The position numbers and the translations under genes were made by a program. This document shows, piece by piece, positions 1 to 10,130 of a stretch of 64,000 nt of DNA. Positions within the stretch are counted from its first letter, which is position 1. Each line of letters begins with the position of its first letter. A model generated the notes under the pieces. It was not told the DNA's origin and did no database searches. It saw only the letters and a program-made list of their open reading frames with translations. Origin of the DNA: Verrucomicrobiaceae bacterium (GTDB lineage: Bacteria > Verrucomicrobiota > Verrucomicrobiia > Verrucomicrobiales > Verrucomicrobiaceae); NCBI GenBank assembly GCA_024232965.1, contig JACKQF010000002.1, positions 806,001 to 870,000 on the forward strand, given 5' to 3'.

Positions 1-1
1 G

Positions 2-3000
2 GCGTTCCCCACGGCCGCAACGGTGGTGGCTCCCGGTGGTACGGATGTGATTGTAACCTCCGATGCAGGGCGCACCACCACGATGAATATTGGTTCCGTA
101 ACCATCCCGCTACCTCGGTTTTCTGGCGGCACCGTGAACTTTGTGGAAAACGCCAATGGTGGCACTTCCGCCATCACCTTGATGGGTTCCGATGCACCCG
201 TGGATGGCACCGCGATCGCCTGGGCAACGTATGGCGATACCTACAACTACAACGCCGCCACTGCGACTTACACACTAAACGCGCTCGACTTTGCCATGAC
301 CACGGCAGGGGCACTGGACGCCTTTTCTGGGACAACGCGGGAGGACACGGACGATGTCTCGACCTGGACTGGGTCTAACGATGTGAGCGAGGGTCTTCTC
401 GGATTCACCGGCACAACGGGTGTCGGCACGCTGGTGAATACGATCCACTTTGACTATGACGGCAGCGGCACCATCACGGTGGATGCGGGTGGTCTGGAGG
501 TCACAAGTGGTGGGATCATGGTCAGCTCCCTGGTAGCGACCGATACATCTGCCAAACTGATCGCCGGGGGGCCGCTCACAGCGGGGGCGGACGAAGATTT
601 GATCGTCCACCAATACGGCGCATCGACCCTGACGATCGACTCGATCATCGCGGACAATGCAGGCAGCACAGCCGGCAATGCGCTGGTCAAAACCGGCGCT
701 GGTGTTTTGGAACTGACCGGAGCAAACACTTACACAGGACGCACGTTCTTGAACGGCGGCACACTGCGTATCTCCAGCGATGGCAATCTCGGAACGGCGC
801 CAGTTTCGCCAGTCGTGGATGGCATCTACATCAACGGCGGTATCATCGACACCACGGCGGACCTCACCATCGACGCGAATCGCGGCATCACGCTCGGCGG
901 CAATGGCGGCGAGATCAATGTGGATGCGGCCACAACCCTGACCTACGGCGGCGTAATCGCTTCAGAGCCAAATGTCATCGCAGGCTACACGGCGAATCCA
1001 GCGGTTGGTCGCATCGACAAGACAGGCGCTGGGACCTTGCTGCTGACCAACATCAACAACAGCTACACCGGTCTAACAGAAGTGAAAGAGGGCACGCTGC
1101 TGTGGGCACCAACATTTACGAGCGGCAATACGTCCTCGGTGTTTGGCTCAAACGGGGCGTTTTTGGACGGCACGGTGATTCGCAGCGGTGCGACACTGGC
1201 CATGGCACCCAGCACACCTACCAACGTCTCCAATTTCAACGCGGTCTTCCAAGAATGGTTCACGTTTGAAGGAGGCAGCACGGTGAATCTCAATCCCGGG
1301 AATTCGGCGGGAGATCCCCATGACATCAATTTCTACTTCCGCGGGGTGCTGCAGTTTGACAGCCTGGGCAATCCAGGAACTCCCGACGGCTTCCAAACGC
1401 CCAGCAGCATTGCCGGCGCGACGGTTCTGGATATCGGCAGTCAGGGTTCCACCAACCTCAACGATGACGGAGGCTACATCACTGGCGATGGAGGCATTAC
1501 CAAGATCGGTCCGGGAGCTCTCGTGTTCCGCGAAAACAGCCCTGAGTGGACGGGTCAGTTGATCATTCTCCAAGGTCAGGTGCTAGCAAACAGCGCGGGC
1601 AATCCACTGGGCACCGGAACGATGCCGATTATCATGGGCCACAATCTCTTCGGTGAGCAGGCTGGAGAACCAGACAGCGGCAACACGCAGGTGCAGCTCC
1701 TCTTTCAGGATGAGGGCGGCTACCGCGATGTTTCCTCCATCACTCAGGACATCATCATTCGCGCGGATGACGGTGCTGGTTCACAGACCAAGCGCCTGGG
1801 GGCGCAAAACTTGGCGAATGTCGATGTCGTGAATTTTGATGGTTCGATCACGATGCGGGATGATGTGGAACTCTTCTACACTGACAGCGCCCGCGATTCA
1901 ACGCAGACAACCACGAACAACATCAACAACAGCGGACGTTCGATCGGCACATTGACCAACACCGAAACCTATTTCATCAACTTCAATGGCAACATCATTG
2001 GTGCCGTCGGCAACGACCTGACCACGAACGTCAGCCAAGGCGGCACGGCAAACGTCGCCAATGGCAGCATCACGGCTCCCTTTGATGATTTGGTAGAGCG
2101 GGCCATCTTTGGTCTCAATGGCGACAACTCTGGCTGGGCGGGGAAACTGACCTTGGGGAATGCATCAAGCGATGTCGATACCAATCACATCGTAAGCTTT
2201 GGCAATCCATTGGCTATCTCCGCAAACAATGACGTGACGATCCGTAACAACGCCACGCTTCAAACCTCCGGCCACGCCATTGTGCTCGGCAACTTGACGG
2301 GCACCGGCAGCACGGAAAACTATATCGAAAACGCCAGCACATCTCCGGGCTCGATCACCATCACCCAGACGACCGATCAGACGGTCGATGTCGTCATTCG
2401 TGATGGTGTGAACTTCTTTGAACTGCTACCAGGCGAGGTCGATGCGGCGCTATCCTTTACCAAGGCAGGACCAGCGGCACTGACGCTGACCAAGGGCAAC
2501 ACCTTCAGCGGCAGCACGACATTGTCCGGCGGCACGCTGCGTCTAGCCTACGATGCGGACAATTCGATGCTGTCCGACACTGCTGAGCTGATTTTGAATG
2601 ACGGCATCATCGATCTGGCAGGGACAGTTTCACATAGCGAGGTCGTCCTCAGCACCACAATCAACGGCACCGTCGCCATCGAACGCAGCGCGGGTTCGTC
2701 GATCCTGAACTTGAACACCATCACCCGCAACGCAGGTTCGCTGCGCATCTCCGAGGATGACATCACGACGACCGATAACGCAAACGTCAACGGAATCCTC
2801 GGCGGCTGGGCCACTGTGGGAGGAAGCTTCGCCACCAATTCGGGAGTGCTCGACCCAGGCACCAACGGCGGATACATTCGCGGGTTGGCGACCTTTGACC
2901 AAAACATTGACCGGCTCTCCGGCGGTGCGGGCACGCAGTTGATCGTGGACGGCGTTACGGACAATGTGAACATCCAGGAGGCCGGGACGACGGTGGGACC

Positions 3001-5806
3001 GATCACCTTGGCAGCGGCGGGAACCACGACGATCTATACGCTGCGGCAGGGTGCCGATGGTAGCACAGTCGACGGCCCCGATGGCCCAGCCGTCATCGAT
3101 ATCGGCGTGGGTAACACGCTACGCATCGCCTCAGGCGGCGTCCTGCTGCCAGACACCAGCAGCCCCCTAACCTTCAACCAGACCGGCAGTCTGACAGCGG
3201 GTGCCACGGACAACACTGCAGCGACGCTGTTCGTGCAGAATCAGAGCACGGCGGGTTCGTTACTGACCGTTGGCACGGTGATCAGTGACAATGGCTCGGG
3301 CATTGTGGATGTCCGCACGACAGGTCCAGGCACAACGGTCTTTACGGGTGCCAATACCTACACGGGGAATACCTTGGTAGGGTCCGGCATTTTGGCAATC
3401 GGCGATGGCGGCAGCACCGGCACGCTGAGCAGCGGCGATGTAAACGTGGAGGCCTCCGCCGTGCTCGCCTTCAATCGATCCGATACCGCGCTGGCGGTGC
3501 CAGGGGCAATCACTGGGACTGGCAACGTGGCCCAAAACGGCAGCGGCACGACGACACTGAGTGGTGCGGCACCGCTAAGCAGCCTGACCTTTACCCTGGC
3601 AGATGGCACGCTGGCCACCGGGGTGGATGGGGCGATCCATACGACGGGGACTCTGGTCTTTGGCGGCAGCGCTGGGGCCACGACCATCGGCACTCTGGAC
3701 CTGACCAATGGGGATGCGATCGTGGGCGGGCTGCTGGTGCAGACCAATACGACTGCGGAAAACCAACTCATCATCGGCACCGGCAAAACGCTGACCGTGA
3801 ACGGCGGGGTAACAGTCGGGGTGAATGCCAATTCATCTGCGACCAAGCTCGCAGCCAGTGGCGGTGGCAGCCTCGTCGTCAATTCCAGCGGTGCAGACTT
3901 CGTCGTTGGAGGGGCGACGGGTAGCACGAACGAAAACAACGCGACACTCGACATGAGCGGCCTGGACACGTTCACCGCGGATCTGGGTGCAGGAACCTTC
4001 CGAGTCGGCGATGCCAATACAGGAACCACGGCCAATCCATCGGCAGCCACACTTGCATCAAACAATACCATCACCGCCGGCTCCATCCGCATCGGTGACG
4101 GCGCAGGCGGCACCTCGCTGCACACGCTAACGCTCGGAGATGGTGCCAACATTTTCAATTCCGATGTCATCAACATCGGCTCTGCCGTGAATCGGAATCG
4201 CTCCAGTGGAGAGATGCTGTTTGCGGGCACTGATAGCACCGGGACACTGACGATCCGCGCGTTGGACGGCACCGGCCGTGCGCTGCTAAACATGGTCAAT
4301 ACCAGCGGCAGCACGAGTTCGTCCATGTCCTCAACGATTGACCTGTCAGGTCACACTGCGGATGTCGCGGTGAGCGCGCTGACAATGGCCGCCCGAACAG
4401 CAAATACGGGTTCAGCCACGGCCACACTGACCTTTAACCAGGGAACTCTCGATGTACTCACGTTGGATATGGCCAATCGTGGCGGTGGCGCAGGGACAGC
4501 AACCGCCACCTTGAACCTCGGTGATAGCGCTGCACCCAGCACGCCGACGACCACCATTGGCAGCATCACAATGGCCAGCAACACCAGCTCCGCCGCAGCC
4601 CCCACCGTCACAGCAAATATCAACGTGACTGGCGGGGACGTGACCATCGGCACTGGCAGTGGCACCGCCATCAACATGGCCAACGCGATCACTTCGCGGT
4701 CTGCAGATTCCTTCATCACCATGAGCGGTGGCAATACAACGGTCACAGGCAGCATCATCCGCACCGGCGGCGGCGGAACGGAAAATGCCGTGATCACCCT
4801 TGATGGTGGTTCCTTTGACATGTCCGGCAATCAAATTGGCGACGCCGCAAACCCAATCAACCTACTGCCAGTCTCGGGGACGATCAGCAATCTCGGCGAA
4901 CTTAACGGTGGGGGGGCATTCACCAAGAACGCCTTTGGAACTCTGACCATCAACGGCACCAACACCTACACAGGAGCGACCAACGTGGTCGATGGACGGG
5001 TGGAAGTCGTTGGCACCATCCTGGGCACAGGAACAGTCACGACTGCGGGGGCCTCGACAATCTTGGCCGCTGCACCGGTGCTAGCGGGCGGCTCGCCCAC
5101 GGCGACGATCGCCGGAACGACCATCATCGGAACCGGCCCTGCAGCCCAAGGGATCCTGGCACCCGGCATTGGCGATAGTTCGACCAGCAATCAGCAACTC
5201 ACTTTTACCAATGCGGGCGGCATCACCGTCGCAAGCGGTTCGCAGATTCAGCTTTCGATCACAAATCCGACGGTCGCCGCCGGCAATACTGCCGTCGACT
5301 CTTGGATCAGCAGTGGCCAAGTGCTTAGCACCTATCTGGGCAGCAATCCAGGAGACCTAACCACCTTCAATGCAGCGCCAGCGACCTATGGCGACATGGA
5401 TTACCTCAATCTGGCGACGGGCGGACTCACCCTTGGGACGCGGGCCGGTCCAACAGTTGGCGAGGGATCACTTTGGATTCAGGACAACGGGTTTCTCGGC
5501 GGCACCCCAGCGATCGGAGATGTGTTCAACCTGATCGATTGGGCGGTCGCACTGGCCGGGACCTTCGACGTGCCCGGGGACTACAGCTCTGGCGGAGCCT
5601 TCGGCGATCTTGATCTTCCCGATCTCGACCCCAGCCTGTCGTGGGATGTTTCAGCCTTCAAAAGCCACGGTATCATTGCTGTAACGGGCGTGGTGCCAGA
5701 GCCCAGCCGCATGCTGCTGATGTTCGTCGGCCTCGTTCTGGTCACCTTCAGACGCCGTCGGCCGTGGTTTGGCAGCGGTCTTTCGAGTCCGGTCGCCACC
5801 CCCTGA
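2..5806 (+). CDS. Giant autotransporter-type beta-strand repeat protein with PEP-CTERM tail (5' truncated)
   Basis: The reading frame is open to the left edge, so the N-terminus and signal peptide are outside the window; about 1930 residues are visible. The protein is rich in Gly, Thr, Asn and Ser and repeats phrases such as GANTYTG, GTTTL and NGGTLR, the pattern of autotransporter-associated beta-strand (PATR) repeats that fold as a right-handed beta-helix. The C-terminus has VPEPSR followed by a hydrophobic stretch and an Arg cluster (FRRRR), the PEP-CTERM sorting signal recognised by exosortase. No translocator beta-barrel is seen, so export is probably via Sec and exosortase rather than type V secretion. 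The likely role is a surface or extracellular-matrix protein. The ligand is unknown. Confidence 0.85.
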   Translation, partial: AFPTAATVVAPGGTDVIVTSDAGRTTTMNIGSVTIPLPRFSGGTVNFVENANGGTSAITLMGSDAPVDGTAIAWATYGDTYNYNAATATYTLNALDFAMTTAGALDAFSGTTREDTDDVSTWTGSNDVSEGLLGFTGTTGVGTLVNTIHFDYDGSGTITVDAGGLEVTSGGIMVSSLVATDTSAKLIAGGPLTAGADEDLIVHQYGASTLTIDSIIADNAGSTAGNALVKTGAGVLELTGANTYTGRTFLNGGTLRISSDGNLGTAPVSPVVDGIYINGGIIDTTADLTIDANRGITLGGNGGEINVDAATTLTYGGVIASEPNVIAGYTANPAVGRIDKTGAGTLLLTNINNSYTGLTEVKEGTLLWAPTFTSGNTSSVFGSNGAFLDGTVIRSGATLAMAPSTPTNVSNFNAVFQEWFTFEGGSTVNLNPGNSAGDPHDINFYFRGVLQFDSLGNPGTPDGFQTPSSIAGATVLDIGSQGSTNLNDDGGYITGDGGITKIGPGALVFRENSPEWTGQLIILQGQVLANSAGNPLGTGTMPIIMGHNLFGEQAGEPDSGNTQVQLLFQDEGGYRDVSSITQDIIIRADDGAGSQTKRLGAQNLANVDVVNFDGSITMRDDVELFYTDSARDSTQTTTNNINNSGRSIGTLTNTETYFINFNGNIIGAVGNDLTTNVSQGGTANVANGSITAPFDDLVERAIFGLNGDNSGWAGKLTLGNASSDVDTNHIVSFGNPLAISANNDVTIRNNATLQTSGHAIVLGNLTGTGSTENYIENASTSPGSITITQTTDQTVDVVIRDGVNFFELLPGEVDAALSFTKAGPAALTLTKGNTFSGSTTLSGGTLRLAYDADNSMLSDTAELILNDGIIDLAGTVSHSEVVLSTTINGTVAIERSAGSSILNLNTITRNAGSLRISEDDITTTDNANVNGILGGWATVGGSFATNSGVLDPGTNGGYIRGLATFDQNIDRLSGGAGTQLIVDGVTDNVNIQEAGTTVGPITLAAAGTTTIYTLRQGADGSTVDGPDGPAVIDIGVGNTLRIASGGVLLPDTSSPLTFNQTGSLTAGATDNTAATLFVQNQSTAGSLLTVGTVISDNGSGIVDVRTTGPGTTVFTGANTYTGNTLVGSGILAIGDGGSTGTLSSGDVNVEASAVLAFNRSDTALAVPGAITGTGNVAQNGSGTTTLSGAAPLSSLTFTLADGTLATGVDGAIHTTGTLVFGGSAGATTIGTLDLTNGDAIVGGLLVQTNTTAENQLIIGTGKTLTVNGGVTVGVNANSSATKLAASGGGSLVVNSSGADFVVGGATGSTNENNATLDMSGLDTFTADLGAGTFRVGDANTGTTANPSAATLASNNTITAGSIRIGDGAGGTSLHTLTLGDGANIFNSDVINIGSAVNRNRSSGEMLFAGTDSTGTLTIRALDGTGRALLNMVNTSGSTSSSMSSTIDLSGHTADVAVSALTMAARTANTGSATATLTFNQGTLDVLTLDMANRGGGAGTATATLNLGDSAAPSTPTTTIGSITMASNTSSAAAPTVTANINVTGGDVTIGTGSGTAINMANAITSRSADSFITMSGGNTTVTGSIIRTGGGGTENAVITLDGGSFDMSGNQIGDAANPINLLPVSGTISNLGELNGGGAFTKNAFGTLTINGTNTYTGATNVVDGRVEVVGTILGTGTVTTAGASTILAAAPVLAGGSPTATIAGTTIIGTGPAAQGILAPGIGDSSTSNQQLTFTNAGGITVASGSQIQLSITNPTVAAGNTAVDSWISSGQVLSTYLGSNPGDLTTFNAAPATYGDMDYLNLATGGLTLGTRAGPTVGEGSLWIQDNGFLGGTPAIGDVFNLIDWAVALAGTFDVPGDYSSGGAFGDLDLPDLDPSLSWDVSAFKSHGIIAVTGVVPEPSRMLLMFVGLVLVTFRRRRPWFGSGLSSPVATP

Positions 5807-5962
5807 CAAATTCCCGTTGCCAAAATCGGGAAACCGACGACTCTACCGACCCTCTTTCTCCGGGCGGCATGGTAGTCGTTTCGGAATCGGGAGGGCGTCA
5901 GGTGGTCTCTGGAGCGGAGATTGCGGGCGTCAGTCAGTTAACGTTCCACAACCTGTACATCA

Positions 5963-7639
5963 ATGAGTCAAGCTACACTGTCGGAATTGATCGCTGGGTC
6001 TTTCCGTGAGCTTCACGAGGGGTCCATCGTCAAAGGCCGAATCCTCGAAATCAAACCCCAGGTCATCCTGGTGGATATCGGCTACAAATCAGAAGGCGCC
6101 ATCCCGTCCAACGAATTTGAAGACGAAGACATCCAAGTCGGCGATGAGGTCGAAGTCCTCCTCGAGCGCCTGGAAAACGATGAGGGCATGGTCGTCCTCT
6201 CGAAAGAAAAAGCCGCCCACAAGCAGAACTGGGAAAAGATCGTCAAGGTCTTCCAAGAAGGCGGACTGGTCAAAGGCAAGGTCAAGGGCGTCGTCAAAGG
6301 CGGCCTCATGGTCAACGTCGGCGTGGAGGCCTTCCTCCCCGGCAGCCAGATCGACATCATTCCTCCCAAGGATCTCAGCGAGTACCTGGGCAAGGTTTAC
6401 GAATTCAAGATCGTCAAGATCAACGACGAGCGCAAAAACATCGTCCTCTCCCGCCGCGAAGTCATCGAGGCAGAGCGTGCCGAACAGCGCCAGAAGTTCC
6501 TCGACGGCGTCAACCCTGGCGACAAAGTCCAAGGCGTGGTCAAGAACATCACCGACTTCGGTGTGTTTGTGGACCTCAACGGCATGGACGGCTTGCTGCA
6601 CATCACGGACATGTCGTGGGGCCGCCTGAACCATCCTTCCGAAATGGTCGGCATTGGTCAAGCACTGGACCTCGTGATCCTGGAAGTGAACCGCGAGAAA
6701 GAGCGCGTCTCCCTCGGCCTCAAGCAACTCCAGAACAACCCATGGGAAAACATCGAAGCCCGTTACCCTGTCGGACACAACGTCCACGGCAAGGTCACGA
6801 AGCTCGTTGCCTACGGCGCGTTTGTGGAAGTGGAAGAAGGCGTCGAAGGCCTCATCCACGTCTCCGAACTGTCCTGGACCAAGCGCATCGCGCGTCCTTC
6901 CGACGTCCTCACCGTGGGCCAGGAAGTCAACGCCGTCGTGCTCGGCATCAGCAAGGAAGAGCGCAAGATCTCCCTTGGCGTCCGCCAGCTCGATACGAAT
7001 CCTTGGGACGATATCGACGCCCGCTACCCAGTGGGAACGACGCTCAAGCGCCCGATCCGCAACCTTACCGCTTACGGCGCCTTTGTGGAGCTGGAAGAAG
7101 GTATCGACGGCATGATCCACGTGTCCGACCTCAGCTGGACCCGCAAGATCAACCACCCTTCCGAGATCCTCAAAAAGGGCGAAGAAGTGGAGGCAACCGT
7201 GCTCGGCATCGACAAGGCCAACCAGCGCATCAGCCTGGGCGTCAAGCAGCTTGAGACCGATCCATGGAACATCATCGATAACCGCTTCAAGGTGGGTGAT
7301 GTCGTCAAGGGCCGCGTCGCCAAGATCGCCAGCTTCGGTGCCTTCGTAGAACTGGAAGACGATATCGACGGCCTCGTCCATATCTCCCAGCTCAGCGAAG
7401 ATCACGTCGCCAAGGTCAAGGACGTGCTCAACGTCGGCGACGAAGTGGAAGCCCGCGTCATCAAGGTGGACAAGGTGGAGCGCCGTATCGGCCTCTCCGT
7501 GAAAGCCATGAACTACACGGACGACCAAGTGAAGCGCGAAAGCCAAGCTTTCGAAGCCCTCCGCCCGAGCACCGACCTCGTCGGTCTGGAGCAAGCCTTC
7601 AAGTTCGCCACCGAAGAATGGCGTCCAGGCGGGTCCTGA
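5963..7639 (+). CDS. rpsA: 30S ribosomal protein S1
   Basis: 558 residues with about six consecutive S1 (OB-fold) repeats. Recurrent signatures are VKGxV, (Y/F)GAFVEL, G(I/V)xGLxHxS(D/E)LSW and xISLGxKQL at roughly 75-residue spacing. S1 binds mRNA on the 30S subunit and helps initiation on leaders lacking strong Shine-Dalgarno sequences. The start gives the canonical N-terminus and is preceded by a ~155-bp leader after the PEP-CTERM gene. No clear Shine-Dalgarno lies just upstream of the ATG, which is also usual for rpsA elsewhere. A perfect-stem terminator follows the stop, so the gene is probably transcribed alone. Confidence 0.97.
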   Translation: MSQATLSELIAGSFRELHEGSIVKGRILEIKPQVILVDIGYKSEGAIPSNEFEDEDIQVGDEVEVLLERLENDEGMVVLSKEKAAHKQNWEKIVKVFQEGGLVKGKVKGVVKGGLMVNVGVEAFLPGSQIDIIPPKDLSEYLGKVYEFKIVKINDERKNIVLSRREVIEAERAEQRQKFLDGVNPGDKVQGVVKNITDFGVFVDLNGMDGLLHITDMSWGRLNHPSEMVGIGQALDLVILEVNREKERVSLGLKQLQNNPWENIEARYPVGHNVHGKVTKLVAYGAFVEVEEGVEGLIHVSELSWTKRIARPSDVLTVGQEVNAVVLGISKEERKISLGVRQLDTNPWDDIDARYPVGTTLKRPIRNLTAYGAFVELEEGIDGMIHVSDLSWTRKINHPSEILKKGEEVEATVLGIDKANQRISLGVKQLETDPWNIIDNRFKVGDVVKGRVAKIASFGAFVELEDDIDGLVHISQLSEDHVAKVKDVLNVGDEVEARVIKVDKVERRIGLSVKAMNYTDDQVKRESQAFEALRPSTDLVGLEQAFKFATEEWRPGGS

Positions 7640-7673
7640 GATCCCGGCACTTCGCAAAGCTAAAGTTACCACG

Positions 7674-7705
7674 AGAGGGACGCCGAGAGGCGTCCCTCTT
7701 TTTTT
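7674..7705 (+). terminator. Rho-independent terminator of rpsA
   Basis: A perfect 11-bp GC-rich stem (7674-7684 with 7689-7699), a GAGA tetraloop and a run of T residues begin about 35 bp after the rpsA stop codon. Confidence 0.93.
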
Positions 7706-7797
7706 CGTCCCCAAGAGTTTGGGGCAGTTCGCCGTGGAGCAGGAGAGGCGCGCACAGATCGCTGCCTCGAAACCCATCGCAGAGCTCCCCTCCCACT

Positions 7798-9357
7798 ATG
7801 AAAACTGACTCGCCCCACCAAGCGCCTCTGCCGCCTCCAACCGGGAATCGTTTGAGGGAAGCTTGGCAAAGGATCGGTGGTGGGTCGCTGACGTTGAGCT
7901 TGGCAGTCCATGCAGCGATCATTTTCTTGGCGGGTGTCATCGTCATGACGTCACGGGTCATGCAGCCTGAGGTGGATTTCTTGCCGACTGGAGGCACGGC
8001 GGCTGGAGCGGACGCGACTGCCGAACACGAATATCAGGTCCAGCGCAAGAAGCGCTCAACGTTGACCCATCAGGCCTCCATGCGACGCATTGGCATCGAA
8101 GGGCCTGGCGAGGTGCTGATTGATGATTTGCCTGCGGCAGGCATGGAGCTGCCCTCCGGCGTTGTAATTCCTGGAGGAGGCTCGTTGCGTGGCGGTGCTG
8201 GGAGCGGCAACGGCGCCGCGACCCTTGGTAATGGCCTAGCAAAGGGTATGGTAGCGCTACCGCCCTCGATGCGAGGCCGGTGTGCGCCGCTGGCACGGCT
8301 GGAAAAACTTCGCCAAAACGGGGGCGGCCCTGAGTGCGAACGCGCTGTGTCGGTTTCGCTTGAGTGGTTGAAGGGCAAGCAAAACACCGATGGATCCTGG
8401 GGTCGTCAGCATAAAGCAGCGATGACAGGGCTGGCGTTGCTGTGTTTTCTAGGACGCTGCGAGATGCCGGATTCGCCCTTTTATGGGGACACGGTCATGA
8501 AGGGAATTCTTTACCTCGTGGAATTGGGCCGGAAAAATCCCTCTGGTTTATTAGCGGAAGATCGGACACGGGGACCGTCATGCTACGAACACGGAATCGC
8601 CACTTATGCGTTGGGCGAGGTGTACACCCTCAGCCGTCTGGGCCAAATGAAACTCCCCGGGATGAGGGAGGCTTTCGAAAAAGGGGTGAAACTCATTTTG
8701 GACCACCAACTCGAGGACGGCGGGTGGGGCTATGGGGAGGATGGCGACCTCTGCTACCGGCGCAGTGGCAGGGGCGACCTTTCCGTGACGGGTTGGCAGT
8801 TTCAGGCGCTGAAGGCAGCCAAACATACGCGCCTGCCCATCGACGGTCTCCAGGGTGGCATCAGTCGTGCGGTGAAGTATCTGGAGTCTACGCAATCACC
8901 CCACGGCGGTTTTGGCGCGGTGAATCGTGACGCAGGTTACAATCAGTGGAACCTCAGCGGCGTCGGCATCCTGGGACTCCAGACTTTGGGTTCGGGCAAG
9001 ACGGGCAGCGTGCGCAAGGGCCTGCGTTTCCTCACCGAATTCCTGACAGCCGAACCGCTAGACTGGGATCGCAACGCCAACCTCTATAGTTGGTATTACA
9101 TGACGCAGTGCTACTTCCAGCAAGGCGGTGCTGATTGGGCGTTCTACAATGCCCAGTTCCTCCCGCAGTTGCTCGGCAATCAACAACAAGACGGGAGTTG
9201 GCGGGAAGAGCGACCGAATAGTACCATCGCCTCCACCTCGCCAGCTGGCGCAGATCGTTCGATTTACCGGCAGGCGCTTTGCACGCTGATGCTGGAGGTG
9301 TATTACCGCTACCTGAAGGTGGCAGACCGCGAAGAGGGCTCCATTTTCCAGCGGTAG
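7798..9357 (+). CDS. Prenyltransferase/squalene oxidase repeat protein with N-terminal membrane anchor
   Basis: 519 residues. The N-terminus has one hydrophobic segment (about residues 33-56), then a Gly-rich linker, then an alpha-alpha toroid-type domain with recurring motifs such as LKGKQNTDGSWG, LEDGGWGYG and STQSPHGGFG. These resemble the QW-like repeats of squalene cyclase and prenyltransferase folds. In PVC bacteria such proteins are usually non-enzymatic and of unknown role, and I see no terpene cyclase DXDD motif. The ATG at 7798 was chosen because the frame upstream overlaps the rpsA terminator. Its last codons lie inside the left copy of a 37-bp direct repeat that recurs beyond the vapBC pair. 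Confidence 0.8.
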   Translation: MKTDSPHQAPLPPPTGNRLREAWQRIGGGSLTLSLAVHAAIIFLAGVIVMTSRVMQPEVDFLPTGGTAAGADATAEHEYQVQRKKRSTLTHQASMRRIGIEGPGEVLIDDLPAAGMELPSGVVIPGGGSLRGGAGSGNGAATLGNGLAKGMVALPPSMRGRCAPLARLEKLRQNGGGPECERAVSVSLEWLKGKQNTDGSWGRQHKAAMTGLALLCFLGRCEMPDSPFYGDTVMKGILYLVELGRKNPSGLLAEDRTRGPSCYEHGIATYALGEVYTLSRLGQMKLPGMREAFEKGVKLILDHQLEDGGWGYGEDGDLCYRRSGRGDLSVTGWQFQALKAAKHTRLPIDGLQGGISRAVKYLESTQSPHGGFGAVNRDAGYNQWNLSGVGILGLQTLGSGKTGSVRKGLRFLTEFLTAEPLDWDRNANLYSWYYMTQCYFQQGGADWAFYNAQFLPQLLGNQQQDGSWREERPNSTIASTSPAGADRSIYRQALCTLMLEVYYRYLKVADREEGSIFQR

Positions 9358-9374
9358 CCCTGGAGGCAAGGAAG
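9338..9374 (+). repeat. 37-bp direct repeat, left copy (flanks vapBC)
   Basis: Identical to 10131-10167. It covers the last codons and stop of the preceding gene plus 3' flank. An imperfect inverted repeat within it (CCAGCG...CCCTGG) means it could also be a REP-like intergenic element. Confidence 0.85.
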
Positions 9375-9451
9375 CGATGTGCCACACCTCAGTGCACGCC
9401 CACTGCCGTGCACTTGACGAAGTGGCAATGTAGATACACAATGTAGCTATT

Positions 9452-9703
9452 ATGACGGCAAAAATCTTCCAGCATGGCGGAAGCCAAGCAGTGCGGTTGC
9501 CCAGGGCTTTTCGCTTTTCTGGAACTGAGGTCCTGATCGAAAGACAGGGGGAATATGTGGTGCTGAAGGCGATACCGAAGCCCAATTTCGCGACTTTTGC
9601 AGAGATCGCACAGAATTTGGCAGAGCGGTTTCCAGACTCCACCGATTTTCCAGAGCCACCCCCGCGCCCGCTGGTACATGAGCGTAACATCCCTGAATTC
9701 TGA
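9452..9703 (+). CDS. vapB: VapB-type antitoxin (AbrB/MazE-like DNA-binding)
   Basis: 83 residues. The N-terminal half (about residues 1-45) matches the swapped-hairpin AbrB/SpoVT fold of VapB antitoxins: TAKIFQHGGSQAVRLPRAFRF then ...VLIERQGEYVVLKAIP, with the typical GxSQAVRLP core. The acidic/proline-rich C-terminus would wrap the partner toxin. It lies 9 bp upstream of a PIN-domain toxin gene in the same orientation, the standard antitoxin-first order. By family precedent it represses its own promoter together with the toxin. The A/T-rich stretch just before the ATG is the probable promoter/operator. Confidence 0.88.
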   Translation: MTAKIFQHGGSQAVRLPRAFRFSGTEVLIERQGEYVVLKAIPKPNFATFAEIAQNLAERFPDSTDFPEPPPRPLVHERNIPEF

Positions 9704-9712
9704 CCTCACCTT

Positions 9713-10120
9713 GTGTCCGTGAAGCCCACTTTCCTCCTGGACTCGAATGTCTGCATTGCGGTACTCCGCAACAAGGTCGGAAAGGGCAAGCTACCCGACC
9801 CAGCGAAGTCAGGAATTTCCGTCATCGTGGCGGCAGAGCTCTGGACTGGCGTCAAAAAGATCTTGGCCACCCACCCACACCAAGCCGCCAAATTAGAGGC
9901 CTTCCTGTCCCTGTTCTCAATTCCCGAATTTGATTCGAACGCAGCGATCCATTACGCAGAAATTCGCGCAGAGTTGGAAGCGGGCGGGAAGCTGATCGGA
10001 CCCCTAGACCTGCTGATTGCAGCGCAGGCGAGGAGCCTTGGAGCGACCCTAGTGACGGCCAATGTCGCAGAGTTTAAACGGGTGAAGGGTCTAAAGGTCC
10101 AGGCATGGGCTGCATCGTGA
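9713..10120 (+). CDS. vapC: VapC-type PIN-domain ribonuclease toxin
   Basis: 135 residues starting with GTG. The PIN signature is visible: FLLDSNVCI with D10, AAELWTG with E42, GPLDLLIAAQA with D99, and ATLVTANVAEF near residue 117 for the fourth position. These acidic residues bind Mg2+/Mn2+ in VapC toxins, which cut tRNA or rRNA to stop growth. The gene follows vapB after 9 bp, consistent with a bicistronic operon. The pair sits between 37-bp direct repeats, so it probably arrived as, or was mobilised as, a module. The target RNA cannot be predicted. Confidence 0.9.
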   Translation: MSVKPTFLLDSNVCIAVLRNKVGKGKLPDPAKSGISVIVAAELWTGVKKILATHPHQAAKLEAFLSLFSIPEFDSNAAIHYAEIRAELEAGGKLIGPLDLLIAAQARSLGATLVTANVAEFKRVKGLKVQAWAAS

Positions 10121-10130
10121 CGGAAAGCAC

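Noticed and set aside
3358..4326. 322-codon minus-strand frame inside the PEP-CTERM repeat gene
   Set aside because: Antisense of the Gly/Thr/Asn-rich repeats; low-complexity Pro/Ser/Val/Ala sequence with no domain.
5811..5832. Inverted repeat TTCCCG...CGGGAA after the PEP-CTERM gene as a terminator
   Set aside because: The stem is only 6-7 bp and no T-run follows on either strand.
6089..7777. Long open frame (562 codons) on the minus strand across rpsA
   Set aside because: It is an antisense shadow created by the codon bias of rpsA; its composition (Asp, His, Val, Leu-rich without domains) and total overlap with a certain gene argue against coding.
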